Below, one piece after another: positions 1 through 12,606 of a stretch of 36,477 nt of DNA. The notes beneath the pieces are model-generated. The model was given only the letters and a program-made list of their open reading frames with translations. It was not told the origin of the DNA and ran no database searches. Position 1 is the stretch's first letter. Every line of letters begins with the position of its first letter. The stretch is from Pseudomonadota bacterium (GTDB lineage Bacteria; Pseudomonadota; Gammaproteobacteria; Steroidobacterales; Steroidobacteraceae), in the NCBI GenBank assembly GCA_021845825.1, contig JAJZVF010000006.1, positions 1 to 36,477 of the forward strand. Direction: 5' to 3'. Position numbers and translations under genes: made by a program.

Positions 1-46
1 CCACCGGCGTTTCATCCCACCGGATGCAGGCCCGATGGATGGAGAA

Positions 47-1729
47 CTATTTGCGTTTCGTGGCGGCCGCTATGCGCCGATTGATGTTCCACTGCTGGGC
101 GATCGACAACAGGCTGTTCACCACGTAATAGAGCACCAAGCCGGAGGGGAAGAACGCGAACAACGCCGCCATGGCGATGGGCATCACCATCATGACCTTG
201 GCCTGGACCGGGTCGGGGGGGGCGGGATTGAGCTTGAACTGCAGGAAGCCGGTCACGGCCATGATGGCAGGCAGGATGAAGTACGGATCGCGCGCCGAGA
301 GATCCTTTATCCAGAAGATGAACGGCGCCTGGCGCAGCTCCACGCTGTAGAGGAGCACCCAGTAAAAGGCGATAAACACCGGCAGCTGCAGAATCATGGG
401 AAGACAGCCGGAGACGGGGTTCACCTTCTCGCGCTTGTAGATCTCGATCATCGCCCGGCTGAGCTTTTCCTTGTCGTCCTTGTACATCTCCTGGATGCTC
501 TTGATGCGCGGACCCAGAGCCTTCATCTTGGCCATTGAGCGTCCGCTGGCTTCCGATAGCGGGTAGAACAGCAGCTTCAGGAGGAAGGTCACCACGATAA
601 TCGCCACGCCCCAGTTGCCAGTCACCCTGTGCACTTGGCTCAGCAACCAGAACAGCGGCCTGGCAAGGATGGCGAACCACCCGGAAAGCGCAAGATAGGT
701 CAGCGTCGGATCGGTCTTCTCGAGTTGTGAGTGCAAAGTCGGCCCGACGAACAGGGTCTGACTCAGGGTAAGAGTCGCGCCGGGCGCCACCGTATGCATG
801 GGACCGACGGCCGAAAGGGCGTATTGGCTGCCCGCGACCTGCGAGCTGAATCTGTACGTGCTGCTCTTGCGTGGAACGACAGCGCTCACGAAGTCGAGCT
901 GCGGCACGGCGATCCAGCCGCCGGTCACATCCCGCTCGTAGTGTTGGTATTCGGAGCTCGCCGGATCGAGCTGGACGTACTCCTTGCCATTCCAGATCGC
1001 CGGTCCATGGTAGGCCCGGCTGTTGGGGTCGAAGTAGCTCACCTTGGTGCGCGGATCGTTGCGGAATAGCTGCGCGTACTGCGAGGCCCGCCAGGGTGAA
1101 GCGCTTCGATTCTCGATGGTGTACTTGAGGCCGATGCGGTAGGAGCCTCTATGGAACACGAATGTCTTGGTGACGGTGATGCCGTCTTCGCTCCAGGTGA
1201 GCGGCACCAGGAACTCTTTCGCCTTGCCGAGCCGGTAGCTCAGGTGCGGTGCGCTGTAAAGCGCTCCCTGGTTCGGGTAGGCCCGACCCGCCGGACCGGT
1301 GAGCCCAGTCTGCAGCAGGTACTCGGTCGCGGGATGGGTATTCTCCAGCTGCAGCCGCGCGGGCTTGCCTGTGACCCTGGCGTATTTGAGCAGATCGACC
1401 TTCACCAGCGTACCGCCCTGGGTGCTGATGTCGAGGTCATAGACGTTGGTTCGGACGTGGATAAGCGGCGCCTGCCCACTGGGCGCTCCTGCTTGCGCAG
1501 GCGGCACAGGCAGGCTTGCCGATACGCTCTTCTGCGTCGAGGCAGCTCTTGGTGCCGGCGCCTGGCTCTGCGGAATACGATTAGCCAGGCTCGATGGCTT
1601 TGCGGGGATGCTCGAGGCGACCGACGGACCACCGGCCGGCTGGGCGAATTCGGCGGTCCAGGTCGTGTAGTCGATCCACAGGAGCGCCGCCAGCGCGATC
1701 CAGAGGTACAGGCGGAGGTTGTTACTCAT
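47..1729 (-). CDS. yidC: Membrane protein insertase YidC
   Basis: Inner-membrane insertase that integrates and folds membrane proteins, alone or with SecYEG. The 560-residue length fits the gram-negative form (E. coli about 548). An N-terminal signal-anchor (about residues 6-22, [15 protein letters not shown]) is followed by a Pro/Ala-rich linker, a large periplasmic beta domain (about 85-340), and the conserved five-helix core. Core motifs visible are [17 protein letters not shown], which carries the hydrophilic-groove arginine, then [27 protein letters not shown] and [17 protein letters not shown]. The C-terminus is basic ([10 protein letters not shown]). The start overlaps the yidD stop by 8 bp, so the two are probably translationally coupled at the end of the rpmH-rnpA-yidD-yidC run. 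The gene that usually follows (mnmE) is not in the window. Confidence 0.97.
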   Translation of the reverse strand: MSNNLRLYLWIALAALLWIDYTTWTAEFAQPAGGPSVASSIPAKPSSLANRIPQSQAPAPRAASTQKSVSASLPVPPAQAGAPSGQAPLIHVRTNVYDLDISTQGGTLVKVDLLKYARVTGKPARLQLENTHPATEYLLQTGLTGPAGRAYPNQGALYSAPHLSYRLGKAKEFLVPLTWSEDGITVTKTFVFHRGSYRIGLKYTIENRSASPWRASQYAQLFRNDPRTKVSYFDPNSRAYHGPAIWNGKEYVQLDPASSEYQHYERDVTGGWIAVPQLDFVSAVVPRKSSTYRFSSQVAGSQYALSAVGPMHTVAPGATLTLSQTLFVGPTLHSQLEKTDPTLTYLALSGWFAILARPLFWLLSQVHRVTGNWGVAIIVVTFLLKLLFYPLSEASGRSMAKMKALGPRIKSIQEMYKDDKEKLSRAMIEIYKREKVNPVSGCLPMILQLPVFIAFYWVLLYSVELRQAPFIFWIKDLSARDPYFILPAIMAVTGFLQFKLNPAPPDPVQAKVMMVMPIAMAALFAFFPSGLVLYYVVNSLLSIAQQWNINRRIAAATKRK

Positions 1730-1970
1730 GTCGGTGATGGGTACAGGTCAGGGCGTGGGCGGGCGGCACCGGGTCGTAGCCCCCGGGATGCCATGGATGG
1801 CAGCGGCCGATGCGTTTTACGGCCAGCCACGCGCCCCGCAGCACGCCGAAGCGTTCGATCGCTTCCGCGGCATACTGGGAGCAGGACGGATAGAACCGGC
1901 AATTCGGGCCGAGCAGGGGACTGATCGTCCACTGATAAACGCGGATCAGGAAGACGGCGAGAGTGCGCAT
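1722..1970 (-). CDS. yidD: Membrane protein insertion efficiency factor YidD
   Basis: Small protein associated with YidC-dependent membrane insertion. Family hallmarks are present: an N-terminal amphipathic stretch ([20 protein letters not shown]), the cysteine motif [13 protein letters not shown], and [14 protein letters not shown] near the C-terminus. I start at the internal ATG (MRTLAVFL, 82 residues) rather than seven codons upstream, because it matches where the family begins. It overlaps the 3' end of rnpA by 25 bp and the start of yidC by 8 bp, the usual tightly packed order of this cluster. Confidence 0.93.
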   Translation of the reverse strand: MRTLAVFLIRVYQWTISPLLGPNCRFYPSCSQYAAEAIERFGVLRGAWLAVKRIGRCHPWHPGGYDPVPPAHALTCTHHRHE

Positions 1971-2338
1971 CGCTCGCTCACCTGTGTCCACAGAGCCGCC
2001 AGGCTCGCATGCAATTGCCCGCCCGGGGCACCGTGAGCCTTGAGCCTGGCGCTCACGACGATATCGACTGCCGGAAGGCCGTGCTGATGCAGTCGGAAGG
2101 ATTCACGGATAATCCGGCGGATGCGATTGCGCTCTACGGCAGTCCGAGCGATGCGCAGCGCGACGGCAAGACCCAGACGAGGAGCGGACTTGTCGTTGCT
2201 GATCACTGTCACCGCGAAGAATCCGTTGCCAAGACGCCGGCCGCGCGCGTACACGGCGTCGAACTCCGCCTTATGTCGCAGGCGCCGGGGCGCCGGAAAG
2301 GTCAGCCGCTCTCGGGACGGGCGGGGCATGCTGGCCAT
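1946..2338 (-). CDS. rnpA: Ribonuclease P protein component
   Basis: Protein subunit of RNase P, which helps the RNA subunit mature tRNA 5' ends. The signature RNR motif is clear ([16 protein letters not shown]), preceded by the N-terminal [19 protein letters not shown] core. The listed ORF runs 225 residues, but the first 95 codons read through the rnpA-rpmH spacer and rpmH antiparallel frames and have no family resemblance. I place the start at [12 protein letters not shown] (130 residues); the ATG three codons later (2329) is equally possible. It lies 89 bp downstream of rpmH and overlaps yidD. Confidence 0.93.
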   Translation of the reverse strand: MASMPRPSRERLTFPAPRRLRHKAEFDAVYARGRRLGNGFFAVTVISNDKSAPRLGLAVALRIARTAVERNRIRRIIRESFRLHQHGLPAVDIVVSARLKAHGAPGGQLHASLAALWTQVSERCALSPSS

Positions 2339-2427
2339 GGTCGATCGGTTACGGTCGAGCGGGGCCGGCTCCCGCACGAGAGCGCCGGCCCGAGTCATCC
2401 CACGGACCGGAACCGCACCCCGTTCTG

Positions 2428-2562
2428 CTACGGAATCAGCTTCCTGCGGCCCTTGGCACGGCGGCGTGCCAGCACCTTGCGACCATTCTTGGTCGCCATG
2501 CGTGCCCGAAAACCGTGCGTGCGCTTGCGGCGCAGCTTGCTCGGTTGATAGGTACGCTTCAT
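2428..2562 (-). CDS. rpmH: 50S ribosomal protein L34
   Basis: Too short for the ORF track. Reading the minus strand gives a 44-residue protein starting [18 protein letters not shown] and ending GRRKLIP, a textbook bL34: tiny, extremely basic, with the invariant KRTYQPS start and [11 protein letters not shown]-type core (here [14 protein letters not shown]). It is the first gene of the minus-strand cluster and diverges from dnaA, the conserved arrangement next to bacterial origins. Confidence 0.98.
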   Translation of the reverse strand: MKRTYQPSKLRRKRTHGFRARMATKNGRKVLARRRAKGRRKLIP

Positions 2563-2602
2563 GGCAAGCTCCAGGGGTTCGCTTCCGGAAAAAGGGCGGC
2601 AA

Positions 2603-2631
2603 GGCTAAGCCGTTGAGCGCCAAGGTGTCAA
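2603..2631 (-). promoter_or_regulatory. Candidate sigma70 promoter for rpmH-rnpA-yidD-yidC
   Basis: On the minus strand a perfect -35 hexamer TTGACA (2631-2626) is followed after 17 bp by TTAGCC (2608-2603), a poor -10. Initiation would be near 2596, giving a leader of about 34 nt before rpmH. Position and spacing are good, but the weak -10 makes this tentative. Confidence 0.4.
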
Positions 2632-2673
2632 TATTTTTATCGGTGGAAAATCTTCAGCACACCAGCGGATGGG

Positions 2674-2679
2674 TATAGA
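2674..2679 (+). promoter_or_regulatory. Possible -10 element for dnaA
   Basis: TATAGA lies about 50 bp upstream of the dnaA start in the rpmH-dnaA gap. The segment at -35 distance (TCTTCA) is a poor match, so only the -10 is offered. I saw no DnaA box closer than three mismatches in this gap. Confidence 0.25.
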
Positions 2680-2729
2680 CTGCGCAGCCTTTTCCATTTG
2701 ATCATCCCGAGGCGGTTGCGGAGGCACGC

Positions 2730-4070
2730 GTGGAAGCGTCGCTGTGGGCTCGGTGCATGTGCGCCTTGGAGGCCGAGCTCCCTGAGCAGCAATTCAATAC
2801 CTGGGTGCGGCCGCTGCAGGCGATGGAGGGCGCCGGGGCGCTCAAGCTGCTCGCGCCCAATCGTTTCGTGGTCGATTGGATCAATGAGAAGCTCCTGCCG
2901 CGCATCGGCGAGCTACTGCGGGACAAGAGTACCGGCGATGTCCCCATCGTGACGGTCGAAGTCGGCTCGCGCAACGAATCGGCGCCGGGGCAGGCGGCAG
3001 CGCAGCCGCAGGAAGGACGGCGTGTCCGGCGTGGTGAAGGTCTGGTGGTCGGCGCTCGGTTGAATGCTGATTTTACCTTCGCGACCTTCGTCGAGGGCAA
3101 GAGCAACCAGATGGCGAAGGCGGCGGCTCAGCAAGTTGCCGCAAACCCCGGCAAGGCATACAACCCGCTGTTCCTCTACGGGGGCGTGGGTCTTGGCAAG
3201 ACGCATCTGATGCATGCCATCGCTCATGTCGTTCGTGCGCAGGACGGCGAGGCGAGGGTCGCGTATGTGCACTCGGAACGCTTTGTCAGCGACATGGTGC
3301 GGGCGTTGCAGCACAATTCGATGAACGAGTTCAAGGGTGCCTACCGCTCGCTCGATGCGCTGCTGATCGATGACATCCAGTTCTTTGCCGGCAAGGACCG
3401 CTCGCAGGAGGAATTTTTCCATACTTTCAATGCGCTGCTGGAGGGCCAGCATCAGGTCATCCTGAGCTGCGACCGGTATCCCAAAGAAGTCGAGGGTCTG
3501 GAGGAACGGCTGAAATCGCGCTTCGGCTGGGGACTCACGGTGGCCATCGAGCCTCCCGAGCTCGAGACTTGTGTGGCCATCCTGATGACCAAATCGAGCC
3601 ACTTCGGCATGCCGGTGCCCGAGGAGGTCGCCTTTTTCATCGCCAAGCGGATCCGCTCGAACGTGCGTGAGCTCGAAGGAGCGCTGCGCCGGGTAATCGC
3701 CAATGCCCGCTTCACCGGGCAGGCGGTCACGTTGGAATTCACCAAGGAGGCGCTGAAGGATCTGCTGTCCCTGCAGGCGAAGCTCGTGACCATTGAGAAC
3801 ATCCAGAAAACGGTCGCGGATTACTACAAGGTCCGCGTGGCGGAGCTGCTGTCGAAGCGCCGCAGCCGCTCTGTCGCCCGGCCCCGGCAGGTCGCCATGG
3901 CGCTTGCCAAGGAACTCACCAGCCACAGTCTGCCGGAGATCGGGGATGCCTTTGGCGGCCGGGATCACACCACGGTGTTGCACGCCTGCAAGCGGATAAA
4001 GGAGCTGCGCGGTAACGATACACGCATGACCCAGGACTACTCCAATCTGTTGAGAACTCTGACAGCATGA
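2730..4070 (+). CDS. dnaA: Chromosomal replication initiator DnaA
   Basis: AAA+ initiator that binds DnaA boxes and melts oriC. The start is GTG, preceded by GGAGG five bases upstream. Domain I spans about residues 1-80 ([11 protein letters not shown]), a short variable linker follows (about 80-108), then the AAA+ domain with Walker [10 protein letters not shown] (151-159) and Walker [10 protein letters not shown] (211-219). The C-terminal DNA-binding domain carries the signature [14 protein letters not shown]. Its 446 residues are near the usual 450-470. It is followed by 218 bp with DnaA-box-like sites and then dnaN. Confidence 0.98.
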   Translation: MEASLWARCMCALEAELPEQQFNTWVRPLQAMEGAGALKLLAPNRFVVDWINEKLLPRIGELLRDKSTGDVPIVTVEVGSRNESAPGQAAAQPQEGRRVRRGEGLVVGARLNADFTFATFVEGKSNQMAKAAAQQVAANPGKAYNPLFLYGGVGLGKTHLMHAIAHVVRAQDGEARVAYVHSERFVSDMVRALQHNSMNEFKGAYRSLDALLIDDIQFFAGKDRSQEEFFHTFNALLEGQHQVILSCDRYPKEVEGLEERLKSRFGWGLTVAIEPPELETCVAILMTKSSHFGMPVPEEVAFFIAKRIRSNVRELEGALRRVIANARFTGQAVTLEFTKEALKDLLSLQAKLVTIENIQKTVADYYKVRVAELLSKRRSRSVARPRQVAMALAKELTSHSLPEIGDAFGGRDHTTVLHACKRIKELRGNDTRMTQDYSNLLRTLTA

Positions 4071-4288
4071 TGGGGATGAGCTTGTGGATTTCCGGTGGAC
4101 GCCGATGGGGATAAAGTTACGCACAGGGGGCCCACAATTTCCCCGCAGTCATTCGTGGGAGAAGTCCACGGGCGAGAGGCGAACAAGTCCTTGATCGAAC
4201 GGTGCAAGAGCACTTGTCACCGTAATCCACAGGACTAAAAGTCACTACAATCTGAATTCTTAAATATCCAAGAACTAGATAGAACCTT
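4071..4288 (+). other. Candidate oriC (dnaA-dnaN intergenic region)
   Basis: Matches to the DnaA box TTATCCACA or its complement are clustered here: TGGGGATAA (4106-4114, one mismatch), TAATCCACA (4223-4231, one mismatch), TGTGGATTT (4083-4091, two mismatches) and TTACGCACA (4117-4125, two mismatches). The last 60 bp before dnaN are strikingly AT-rich (around AATTCTTAAATATCC), suitable for unwinding. dnaA-dnaN is a common oriC location. The boxes may also, or instead, autoregulate dnaA-dnaN. Confidence 0.55.
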
Positions 4289-5383
4289 ATGAAGCTGACG
4301 GCAAAACGCGAGGATCTCCTCGCCCCCTTGCAAAGCGTGATCGGTGTGGTCGAGCGCCGCCAGACGATGCCGGTGCTGGCGAACGTGCTGTTGTCGGCGC
4401 GCGAGAGGCGTCTCGGTGTGACGGGAACGGACCTGGAAGTGGAGCTGGTCGCGGGGACCCAGGTGCAGGTGGATCTGCCGGGTGACGTTACGGTGCCAGG
4501 CCGCAAATTCCTGGAGATCCTGCGGGCATTGCCCGATGGCATCGACGTCACGCTTGCGACGGAAGGCGAGCGAGTCACGGTGCGCGCCGGCCGCAGCCGC
4601 TTTACGCTATCCTCATTGCCGGCAGCAGAATTCCCCGTGCTCGAGGAAATGCAGGCGCAGCAGACGCTGACCCTGCCGCAGGAGGAATTCCGGCGCCTGA
4701 TCGACAAAACGTATTTCTCGATGGCGCAGCAGGACGTGCGCTATTACCTCAATGGCTTATTGCTCGAGACCGAAGAGAGCACGCTTCGCGCAGTGGCAAC
4801 GGATGGTCATCGGCTCGCCTTGTCTGAGATGTCGCTGGACGAACCGGCGCGGGGCGGACAGGTAATCGTGCCGCGCAAGGCTGTTCTTGAGCTGCAAAGA
4901 ACCCTGGGCATGGAAGGAATGATCGAGCTGGCCATAAGTTCAAATCATGTTCGAGCTCAAATCGGTGATATTCGCTTTAGTTCAAAGCTAATTGATGGTC
5001 GTTTCCCGGAATATGGGCGCGTAATTCCAGATAATCCGACCAAAGTCGCGTTGGCCGACCGCGAGCTGCTGCGACAGGCCTTGCAACGCACGGCCATTCT
5101 GGCGAACGAGAAATACCGCGGTATTCGAGTAACAGTGAAGCCGGACTTGTTGACGCTTCAAGCACACAATCCCGAGCATGAAGAGGCCGAAGACCAGGTC
5201 GAGGTAAGCTATGCGGGTGAAGAGGTAGAGATCGGATTTAATGTCACCTATCTACTTGATGCGCTGGGGGCTATCGAGACGGATCAGGTAGAATTGGGCT
5301 TTACGGACGCAAACAGCAGCTGCTTGATTCGGGCTCCGGGTTTGGCACAAACACGCTACGTAGTAATGCCCATGCGTCTTTGA
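4289..5383 (+). CDS. dnaN: DNA polymerase III beta sliding clamp
   Basis: Ring-shaped processivity clamp; the 364 residues match the family (E. coli 366). It begins MKLTAKREDLLAPLQSV and ends in the typical ...RYVVMPMRL. Recognisable clamp segments include RRQTMPVLANVLL, VTVPGRKFLEILRALP, YYLNGLLLE and VATDGHRLAL. No strong Shine-Dalgarno precedes the ATG. The 3' third uses noticeably more A/T-ending codons than the 5' half, the beginning of a lower-GC stretch that runs through recF. Confidence 0.98.
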   Translation: MKLTAKREDLLAPLQSVIGVVERRQTMPVLANVLLSARERRLGVTGTDLEVELVAGTQVQVDLPGDVTVPGRKFLEILRALPDGIDVTLATEGERVTVRAGRSRFTLSSLPAAEFPVLEEMQAQQTLTLPQEEFRRLIDKTYFSMAQQDVRYYLNGLLLETEESTLRAVATDGHRLALSEMSLDEPARGGQVIVPRKAVLELQRTLGMEGMIELAISSNHVRAQIGDIRFSSKLIDGRFPEYGRVIPDNPTKVALADRELLRQALQRTAILANEKYRGIRVTVKPDLLTLQAHNPEHEEAEDQVEVSYAGEEVEIGFNVTYLLDALGAIETDQVELGFTDANSSCLIRAPGLAQTRYVVMPMRL

Positions 5384-5790
5384 GGCTGCTGTTCGCATCA
5401 CGAGGCTGTGACCCATGGTAATCGGGCATCAAGCAAGAGGCGCAGTGGCTGCATTCGGAAGGTGATAGGTCCAGCGCGCTGTATATTTATTGACCACTCG
5501 CAAGGATCCGTTAGAGAGCACTGAAACCGGCTATCGTGCCTCACTCCGCGCCGCGGCGCTCAAAAAGGTCGGGTCTTTCCCCCGCCGTTCGCCGGCTGCG
5601 ACGGCGGGCGTATCCTTCCCGGTGGACTGCATCTTCGGTTGATGCCATCGGGTTCGGCTCAGCCGGGTGGATAATCTCTGAGGATGTGCATGCCGCTGCC
5701 CCGGCTGTGCGGAGCCATTCAGGATGGCTTTACACGTCGCGCTTGGCCAGCCGGTAATTTTCTGCCATTTTTCGATTCGGATGACAGCCA
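5384..5790. other. 407-bp dnaN-recF intergenic region, no convincing gene
   Basis: The 73-codon ORF at 5536-5757 is Arg/Ser-rich with no recognisable motif and looks spurious. The region holds a 12-bp palindrome GCGCCGCGGCGC (5548-5559), an 8-bp-stem inverted repeat CCCGCCGT/ACGGCGGG (5581-5588/5601-5608), and one DnaA-box-like GGTGGATAA (5666-5674, one mismatch). dnaN and recF are more often close together, so this gap is long. Confidence 0.6.
5581..5608. repeat. Inverted repeat, possible dnaN terminator hairpin
   Basis: Arms CCCGCCGT and ACGGCGGG pair perfectly over 8 bp around a 12-nt loop, about 200 bp after the dnaN stop. There is no downstream T-run, so an intrinsic terminator is not established. 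Confidence 0.3.
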
Positions 5791-9284
<3,494 letters not shown>

Positions 9285-9793
9285 ACCTGCGCAATCCACG
9301 TGCTCACCCGGTGCGGCCAATGTTCGCGCCGCTCACGAATGATCCGGATGAGCGAGCCTCATCCGCGTACGCGCTCTGGCGTCTGATGCTTGGCTCGATA
9401 TTGCCGCTTGGAGTGAGCAACCTCACCGGTGATGGATCTTCGATGGTCTGCCTATTGCAACGACGGCGTCGACGGACATTGGCAGGACAAAGCCGTCATT
9501 GCAGGCGAGTACTTACGACACCTTGAAGGTCGGTATCCCACCGCTGCCTTGAGGCGGGCATGACGCCCGGATCCAACGCTTCCCTGCAGCGGCAATGCGC
9601 GGATCATGTACAGTGAACACCGGGACAGTCGTTCCCGCACCGGCGATTTTCCGGATCGCACTCCATGCTGCAGTCCGCGCCGGCGCGACCGGGTGCTCAG
9701 CCGCCTTCAACACGCACCGGCCCGCATCGGCACGATGCAAAGATGGCAGAATGGCACGTCAATTTCCCCGGGGCGCCGTAGCGCCGAGCAGCC
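9285..9793. other. 509-bp gyrB downstream region, mostly featureless
   Basis: No recognisable gene. It holds the palindrome CGCGTACGCG (9364-9373), a small hairpin CGGGC/GCCCG around 9555-9568, and a 43-codon ORF listed separately. No intrinsic terminator with a T-run follows gyrB. The last 50 bp before the PLP gene contain ATTTCCCCGGGGC, which shares 11 bases with the repeat arms near 15840 but lacks the rest of the arm. Confidence 0.5.
9432..9563 (+). CDS. Possible 43-residue small ORF, unknown
   Basis: Reads MDLRWSAYCNDGVDGHW... and ends TAALRRA before TGA; too short for the ORF track. The composition is mixed (W, Y, H, D) rather than the Arg-rich pattern of spurious GC-rich frames. No good Shine-Dalgarno precedes it and I recognise no family. 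It could be a remnant or chance. Confidence 0.15.
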   Translation: MDLRWSAYCNDGVDGHWQDKAVIAGEYLRHLEGRYPTAALRRA

Positions 9794-11611
9794 ATGTCCC
9801 AGCAGAATCTCTTCCCGAGCGCGGTGCAGCTCAGTCCTCGCCGGCATTCCACTACCGCCCGAACGGTGGATGAGCTGATCGGTGAGCAGCTCGAGCATTT
9901 CGGGATTGCGGCAAACTCCCCTCACGGTCAGGCGCTCGCGCGTCTGACCAAGGCACTGTTCGAAGCCAATGGGGCTGCCCAGGACACCTGGCGCCTCACC
10001 AGCGAGACTCTGTCCAGACTCGACCGCCGCAATCGCATCGCTTGGTTCAATGCCAAGCGTTTTGCCTGTTTTCAGCTCGCCAAGGTGCTCGATACCCTGC
10101 AGAATCCTCTGCGGGCGACCTATCAGTCCATTATGGACGATGCCGCTACGACGGTGGCGAAGGGACCGTATCCTCTGTTCGACAACGTCACGGCGCTATT
10201 CAGCGCCACTCCAGTCATTACACGGACCGCCACCTATGTGTATGCCTGCACGGAATGGGTGGAAGACGCATTTCAGGGCAGGGAGCTGCTGCACGAGATC
10301 TACTCGCGTCTGCTGAATCCAACCTCAATCTGCCTTGCCAACCACGTCGTGGATCTGGAGGCCGGTCCGGAAGCACAAGATTATTTCGCATGGAACTTCA
10401 ACTCCGGCATGGCGGCAATCGACGCCACTCTCGCCAACCTGATCGGCTACGAGGACCTCGTGCTCGCCAGCCGCAACGTATATGGCGGCACCTATCAGCT
10501 GCTGCACGACTGGTACGGCAAGCGCAGCAACCTCGATGTAGCCGTGGAATGGTTCGACGGCGAGGACGTCCGGGCATTCAGCACGGCTCTCGCCGAGGTC
10601 GAGCGCCGCTATGCCGACCGCCTGAGCCGCGGCCGGCAGATTTATGTCTACCTGGAATCCCCGTGCAACCCGCACGGCAACGTGCTCGATGTACCGGCCA
10701 TCTGCCGGACAGCGCACGCCAAGGGGCTGACGGTCATCTGCGACGCCACCGTGGGCACGCCGGTCCTGCAGCGCCTGCTGCAGCGGCCGGACCACCTCGA
10801 GCGCCCAGACTACCTCATCCATTCCTATACCAAGGACCTTTGCGGCTCGGGCAACACCACCGCCGGAGTAGTCATCGGACGCAACGAGCGGATGTTTCTG
10901 CCCAAGGGCGAGACCGTGCGCGCCATCGGCCACGACGGCCGGGAGAGGCAGTATGCCTGGGACGAGACGATGTTCTGGAACGTCTACTACGTGAAGGGCG
11001 CGTTCCTCGACGCCGACAAGGCATTCGAGGTGCTGAGCGGCATGCGCACCCTGGAGCTGCGGATGCTGCAGAAGTGCATCAACACCATCGTGCTGGCGCG
11101 CAGCCTCGCCTTGCATCCCATGATCAATGTGCACTGCTCGGCCGTGCCGGGCCATCCCAATGGCGTGCTGCGCGAGCAACTGATGACGCTGGGGTTGCCG
11201 GCACCGCTGTTCACCGTCGACTTCGAGGGCACGGCGCGCAATCCGCAGCGCTTGGAAAGATACCGACTGCAGCGCCTGCTCGACAGCCTGGAACCGGCCT
11301 TCGGCCTGCAGGTCAGTCTCGGTCAGATCAACACCGTGGTGCTCTGCCCGGCGCTCACCAGCCACTCTGAGATGTCGGAGGAAGCCTTGGCCAAGGCGGG
11401 AATCACGCCGACGACTCTGCGCATCTCGGTGGGCGACGAAGATCCTCGCTACCTCCTCGAACACCTGCGCCGCGCCGCGGAGCTTGCCGCGGGTGCGGCG
11501 GTCCCGGCTTTTGTGGAAGGCTTCCCTTCGCGCGAGCAGGTCGGTGCCATCTACCAGCAGGTGTACACCGACGTGCACCGGCGGTGGATCGCGGCGCGCT
11601 GCGGGAGTTGA
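9794..11611 (+). CDS. Trans-sulfuration-type PLP enzyme with N-terminal extension
   Basis: PLP-dependent enzyme of the Cys/Met metabolism fold (cystathionine gamma-synthase/lyase type). From about residue 165 the family landmarks appear in order: YSRLLNPTS (170-178), phosphate-binding NSGMAAI (203-209), VYGGTYQLL, YLESPCNPHG (287-295), cofactor-ring aspartate in CDATVGTP (D317), and the Schiff-base lysine in HSYTKDLCGSGNT (K347); near the end is TLRISVGDEDPRYL. At 605 residues it is about 200 longer than classic members because of a ~145-residue N-terminal segment without an obvious motif plus insertions. Substrate is unknown; a lyase/synthase acting on sulfur amino acids is the family expectation only. 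A weak ribosome binding site precedes ATG 9794. It stands alone between two gaps. Confidence 0.8.
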   Translation: MSQQNLFPSAVQLSPRRHSTTARTVDELIGEQLEHFGIAANSPHGQALARLTKALFEANGAAQDTWRLTSETLSRLDRRNRIAWFNAKRFACFQLAKVLDTLQNPLRATYQSIMDDAATTVAKGPYPLFDNVTALFSATPVITRTATYVYACTEWVEDAFQGRELLHEIYSRLLNPTSICLANHVVDLEAGPEAQDYFAWNFNSGMAAIDATLANLIGYEDLVLASRNVYGGTYQLLHDWYGKRSNLDVAVEWFDGEDVRAFSTALAEVERRYADRLSRGRQIYVYLESPCNPHGNVLDVPAICRTAHAKGLTVICDATVGTPVLQRLLQRPDHLERPDYLIHSYTKDLCGSGNTTAGVVIGRNERMFLPKGETVRAIGHDGRERQYAWDETMFWNVYYVKGAFLDADKAFEVLSGMRTLELRMLQKCINTIVLARSLALHPMINVHCSAVPGHPNGVLREQLMTLGLPAPLFTVDFEGTARNPQRLERYRLQRLLDSLEPAFGLQVSLGQINTVVLCPALTSHSEMSEEALAKAGITPTTLRISVGDEDPRYLLEHLRRAAELAAGAAVPAFVEGFPSREQVGAIYQQVYTDVHRRWIAARCGS

Positions 11612-11895
11612 TTCCTCCGCAGCAGAGGCTCCCGTCTCGAGCGAGGTGAAGTCGGCCATGGAATTCCCGCGCCGGCCACGCTAGCGTCTGCCTCGTTCGC
11701 GAACGCCGAGCTCGCGCGGCAGCAGGGCCGCGCTCAATGACCGAGCCGCTCGCGAACAATCCGGCCAATCAAACTTCGCCGCTCCCGGTGCAGCCCGTGC
11801 TCGACGCGTGCAGCCGCGGACGACAGCCGGAACTATCGCGGACGCTCGCAGGTCGAAGCAGTCCCACCCTCGACGCATACGAGGGAGGACATGAC
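11612..11895. other. Spacer upstream of the beta-barrel-like gene
   Basis: Contains the 12-bp palindrome CGTTCGCGAACG (11694-11705), with eleven of its bases repeated at 12617-12627 after the next gene. The frame upstream of 11896 is open back to 11737, but the strong GGGAGG at 11883-11888 argues the gene begins at 11896. Confidence 0.4.
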
Positions 11896-12606
11896 ATGAA
11901 CAGGTTTGTCTGGGTGCTGGCCATTCTGGCCGCGCTAGCCCTCGCTAGGCCCGCCCTGGCGGACCAAGGCGGCGAGCGCTACGTCATGCATACATACCGC
12001 TCTTCCTTCAGCGGCTTCCGGTATCGGCCGTTCAGCTTTCAGATCGAGGGCGGTCCGACGTTCAGCGAAGGAGGGATGGCCAGACAGGATCTGACCGGCG
12101 GCTACAATCTCGGTCTTGGACTCACATGGCGGCCGACCTCACGCCTGCCCTTGGCGCTGCGCATCGACGGCATGTACGAGCACTTTGACGATAGACCGGC
12201 GGTGCTGGCGCGGGCCGGCTCGACCTTTGGGGCCATCGGCTGGGGACGCACCGAGCTGTGGGGCGGTGATGTCGATCTGGAGCTCGACACGCTGCTCAGT
12301 CCGCGAGTGCGCCTCTATTTCCTCCTCGGCGGCGGCTATTACGATCGCCGCGACAGCTTTTACCGGGCGGGACTCGTCAATGGCATCTTCTGCGGCTGGT
12401 ACTTCTGCTTTGAAGGACCGGTGGAGATGGGCTTGCGGGTGGGCGATCAGACGACCGGAATGAGATTCGAGAAGAACGCAGGCGTCGGTCTGGAGTTCGC
12501 CTTGAGCCGCACTACCTCGTTCTTCGTCGATGCGCGCTATATGCGCTTCACTCACGGCGGACAGAACCTCGACTTCGTCCCTCTCAGGTTCGGGCTCAGG
12601 TTCTAG
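11896..12606 (+). CDS. Secreted outer-membrane beta-barrel-like protein
   Basis: A 236-residue protein with a clear signal peptide: MNRFVWVLAILAALALARPALAD, with likely cleavage after ALA. The mature part alternates hydrophobic and polar residues in short strands rich in Tyr, Phe and Gly (FRYRPFSFQIEGGPTF, RVRLYFLLGGGYY, FFVDARYMRF) and ends FVPLRFGLRF, a terminal Phe typical of outer-membrane barrels. One loop carries FCGWYFCF, with two cysteines that could pair. The start is set by GAGGGAGGAC upstream and by the signal peptide, so the 53 extra codons of the listed ORF are dropped. Specific function unknown. Confidence 0.7.
   Translation: MNRFVWVLAILAALALARPALADQGGERYVMHTYRSSFSGFRYRPFSFQIEGGPTFSEGGMARQDLTGGYNLGLGLTWRPTSRLPLALRIDGMYEHFDDRPAVLARAGSTFGAIGWGRTELWGGDVDLELDTLLSPRVRLYFLLGGGYYDRRDSFYRAGLVNGIFCGWYFCFEGPVEMGLRVGDQTTGMRFEKNAGVGLEFALSRTTSFFVDARYMRFTHGGQNLDFVPLRFGLRF

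Noticed and set aside
5536-5757. 73-codon ORF in the dnaN-recF gap
   Set aside because: Arg/Ser-rich, no ribosome binding site and no recognisable domain; it spans palindromic sequence.
9752-9767. Sigma54-like TGGCACGTCAATTTCC before the PLP gene
   Set aside because: The -24 half is good, but the position of the invariant -12 GC reads TC, so RpoN recognition is unlikely.
9758-9775. ATTTCCCCGGGG before the PLP gene as a repeat arm
   Set aside because: Shares 11 bases with element 1 but lacks the AGCGG start and outer flank.
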